From contig JADHLR010000077.1 of NCBI GenBank assembly GCA_016780525.1, positions 1-7,524 on the forward strand: 7,524 nt of DNA, read 5' to 3'. Below the pieces are notes generated by a model, which ran no database searches, was not told where the DNA came from, and was given only the letters and a program-made list of their open reading frames with translations. Shown here in pieces: positions 5,872 through 7,524 of the stretch. The number at the start of each line of letters is the position of its first letter. Positions within the stretch are counted from its first letter, which is position 1. Made by a program: the position numbers and the translations under genes. This DNA comes from Candidatus Puniceispirillum sp. (GTDB lineage Bacteria; Pseudomonadota; Alphaproteobacteria; Puniceispirillales; Puniceispirillaceae).

Positions 5872-7167
5872 CTAGTGATTCATACGAATGCGCATCGATA
5901 ACGCATGCGCGCCCAGCCCTTCGGCATGCGCCAGCGCCACACCGGCCGGGGCAATCTGCGCAAAACTGCCGGCATCACAAGACACCAAAGTGGTGCGCTT
6001 CATAAAATCAGCAACACCAAGTCCGGATGAAAAACGCGCGGTGCGCGCTGTTGGCAGAACATGATTTGGCCCGGCCACATAATCGCCAATCGCCTCGGGC
6101 GTGTAACGCCCCAGAAAAATTGCCCCTGCATGGGTGATTTTGTCCGCCCAGTCATCTGCGTCGTCAAGCGCAAGCTCAAGATGTTCAGCCGCGATCCGGT
6201 CAGCGATTGCCGGCATTTCATCCATGTGAGGCACAGTAATAATCGCCCCATTATCGCGCCAGGACTGGCCTGCCACCGCCGCCCGTTCGAGCGTTGGCAG
6301 AATTTTCGTGACAGCCGCGTCGACAGCATCGGCAAAAGCCACATCATCCGTGATCAAAATTGATTGCGCCGCCTCGTCATGCTCGGCCTGCGACAGTAAA
6401 TCAGCGGCGATCCATGCCGGATCATTATTGGCATCGGCAACCACCAGAATTTCCGACGGCCCGGCGATGCTGTCGATCCCGACCTGTCCAAAAACCTGGC
6501 GTTTGGCCGCGGCCACAAAGGCGTTGCCGGGGCCGACAATTTTATCAACCTGCGCAATCGTCTGGGTGCCATAAGCCAGCGCCGCCACCGCCTGCGCACC
6601 GCCAATCCGCCAGACCTCGGTGACCCCGGCAAGCGCCGCCGCTGCCAGCACCAGATCATTGACCTCGCCATCACGCGCCGGCACCACCATAACCCGCCGT
6701 TTCACCCCGGCGACCATTGCCGGAATGGCATTCATTAACACTGATGACGGATAGGCCGCCTTGCCACCCGGCACATAGAGACCCGCCGCGTCAACCGGCG
6801 TATGCCGCATACCAAGCCGCACGCCGCTGTCATCGGTGAAAGAAAACCCGTCCGGGCGCTGTTTTTCATGAAATGCCTGAATCCGCGTTGCGGCCAATTG
6901 CAAGGCGTGGCGCAGTTCATCATCCAGACCATCCAGCGCCGCGTGCAGCCGGTCGCCGGATATCGCAAGTTCGTCAACACTGCCAGCTGTTAACCCGTCA
7001 TATTTTGCTGTTAATGCCAGCAAGGCGTCATCGCCGCGCGCGCGCACATCGGCAATAATACCGGCGACCGTTTCATGCACATCGCTGTCAGCTTCGCGCT
7101 TGCTGCCAAGCAGCCGGTCGAATGTTTCGGAAAAATCGGCTGAGTCAAAATTTAACCGCTGCGCCAT
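5872..7167 (-). CDS. hisD: Histidinol dehydrogenase
   Basis: This 431-residue enzyme catalyses the last two steps of histidine synthesis, oxidising L-histidinol to L-histidine with two NAD+. All key parts are in place: GLYVPGGKAAYPSSVLMN at 129-146, KIVGPGNAFV in the cofactor region, the family signature IDSIAGPSEILV at 231-242, and SQAEHDEAAQ at 259-268. Zinc ligands by position are Q260, H263, D362 and H421, and the catalytic pair is E328-H329 in AAEHLEL. These correspond to Gln259, His262, Asp360, His419 and Glu326-His327 of E. coli HisD. The gene follows the DUF2948 gene after 40 nt and precedes UPF0262 by 7 nt. It is not next to other his genes in this window, which is usual for the alphaproteobacterial hisD-infA cluster. 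No truncation or lost active-site residue is seen. Confidence 0.98.
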   Translation of the reverse strand: MAQRLNFDSADFSETFDRLLGSKREADSDVHETVAGIIADVRARGDDALLALTAKYDGLTAGSVDELAISGDRLHAALDGLDDELRHALQLAATRIQAFHEKQRPDGFSFTDDSGVRLGMRHTPVDAAGLYVPGGKAAYPSSVLMNAIPAMVAGVKRRVMVVPARDGEVNDLVLAAAALAGVTEVWRIGGAQAVAALAYGTQTIAQVDKIVGPGNAFVAAAKRQVFGQVGIDSIAGPSEILVVADANNDPAWIAADLLSQAEHDEAAQSILITDDVAFADAVDAAVTKILPTLERAAVAGQSWRDNGAIITVPHMDEMPAIADRIAAEHLELALDDADDWADKITHAGAIFLGRYTPEAIGDYVAGPNHVLPTARTARFSSGLGVADFMKRTTLVSCDAGSFAQIAPAGVALAHAEGLGAHALSMRIRMNH

Positions 7168-7207
7168 ACTCTTTATCGCACTTCATTTGTGATTTGGCAG
7201 TCCGGCA

Positions 7208-7524
7208 TTATATGTCGTGCCGGGGCTGCAGATTAGTTGGCCGACCATCGTCAAGATCACCAAGCACCAAATTGATCTGTTCGGTGATCAGCCGCAATGA
7301 CGGGCCACCAGAAAAGCTAAATTCCATGACACACCCATCGTCCTGTTGTGACACAGCCATGGGCTTTAGGGCAAGAATGTTGAAAAAGGCAGTGCGCCAA
7401 TCTGTCGGCCAGTGCCGCTTTTGCACATCGACAACATAGTTGATGCGCAGACCGCACAAGGCCCGTTCATGCACCGCACCACCGCTACTGGCATTCACAT
7501 CTGAAAGTGCCGGCCGCTCCCAGC
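7208..7524 (-). CDS. DUF2948 family protein (partial, N-terminus beyond right edge)
   Basis: The frame stays open from the stop at 7208 to the right edge, giving about 105 residues of the C-terminal part. The sequence begins near WERPALSDV and continues with ALCGLRINYVVDVQKR, FFNILALKPMAV, VMEFSFSGGPSLRL and a short PRHDI end. This fits the DUF2948 family as I remember it: a small beta-rich protein, with the aromatic-acidic start, the 'ILAL' strand and the 'GG-x-x-RL' strand. A GTG at 7498 could serve as a start, but the conserved residues upstream of it show that the true start lies outside the window. Function is unknown. In many Alphaproteobacteria this gene stands between murA and hisD, so murA is the expected next gene to the right. 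Confidence 0.75.
   Translation of the reverse strand, partial: WERPALSDVNASSGGAVHERALCGLRINYVVDVQKRHWPTDWRTAFFNILALKPMAVSQQDDGCVMEFSFSGGPSLRLITEQINLVLGDLDDGRPTNLQPRHDI

Overview
The window looks like a chromosomal piece of a marine alphaproteobacterium. The main reason is the right two thirds: one minus-strand run reading DUF2948 - hisD - UPF0262 - LMW phosphatase - infA - maf - RNase E/G-like - yacG. This gene order and several of these families (UPF0262, DUF2948) are characteristic of Alphaproteobacteria. A DMSP-lyase-type cupin beside it suggests a marine, DMSP-exposed lifestyle, as in the SAR116 or Roseobacter groups. The exact clade is an inference that I cannot settle from sequence alone.

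Layout. Positions 1-681 (minus) hold the N-terminal 227 residues of an FAD-dependent (DAO-fold) oxidoreductase that runs off the left edge. Positions 682-885 are an AT-rich divergent control region with a 13-bp palindrome of LysR-box type. Positions 886-1806 (plus) encode a LysR-type regulator. It overlaps by 8 bp a cupin gene at 1799-2392 that carries the full active-site pattern expected of the DMSP lyase DddQ. At 2393-2413 this pair meets the housekeeping cluster tail to tail.

The minus-strand cluster, in order of transcription, is: DUF2948 protein (open at the right edge), hisD (histidinol dehydrogenase, last two steps of histidine synthesis), UPF0262 protein, a low-molecular-weight phosphatase-like protein, infA (translation initiation factor IF-1), maf (nucleotide pyrophosphatase), a short divergent RNase E/G-family protein, and yacG (zinc-binding gyrase inhibitor). 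Spacings are short (7, 13, 31, 40, 56 and 79 nt, plus one 4-nt ATGA overlap), so much of it is probably co-transcribed.

The most interesting part is the left third. A LysR regulator resembling the OccR/NocR branch is translationally coupled to a DddQ-like DMSP lyase and divergent from an amine-oxidase-type flavoprotein. This suggests a small regulated module for uptake-derived methylated or zwitterionic substrates, with cleavage of DMSP to DMS and acrylate as the best-supported activity. I found no CRISPR array, tRNA, rRNA, insertion sequence or prophage gene.
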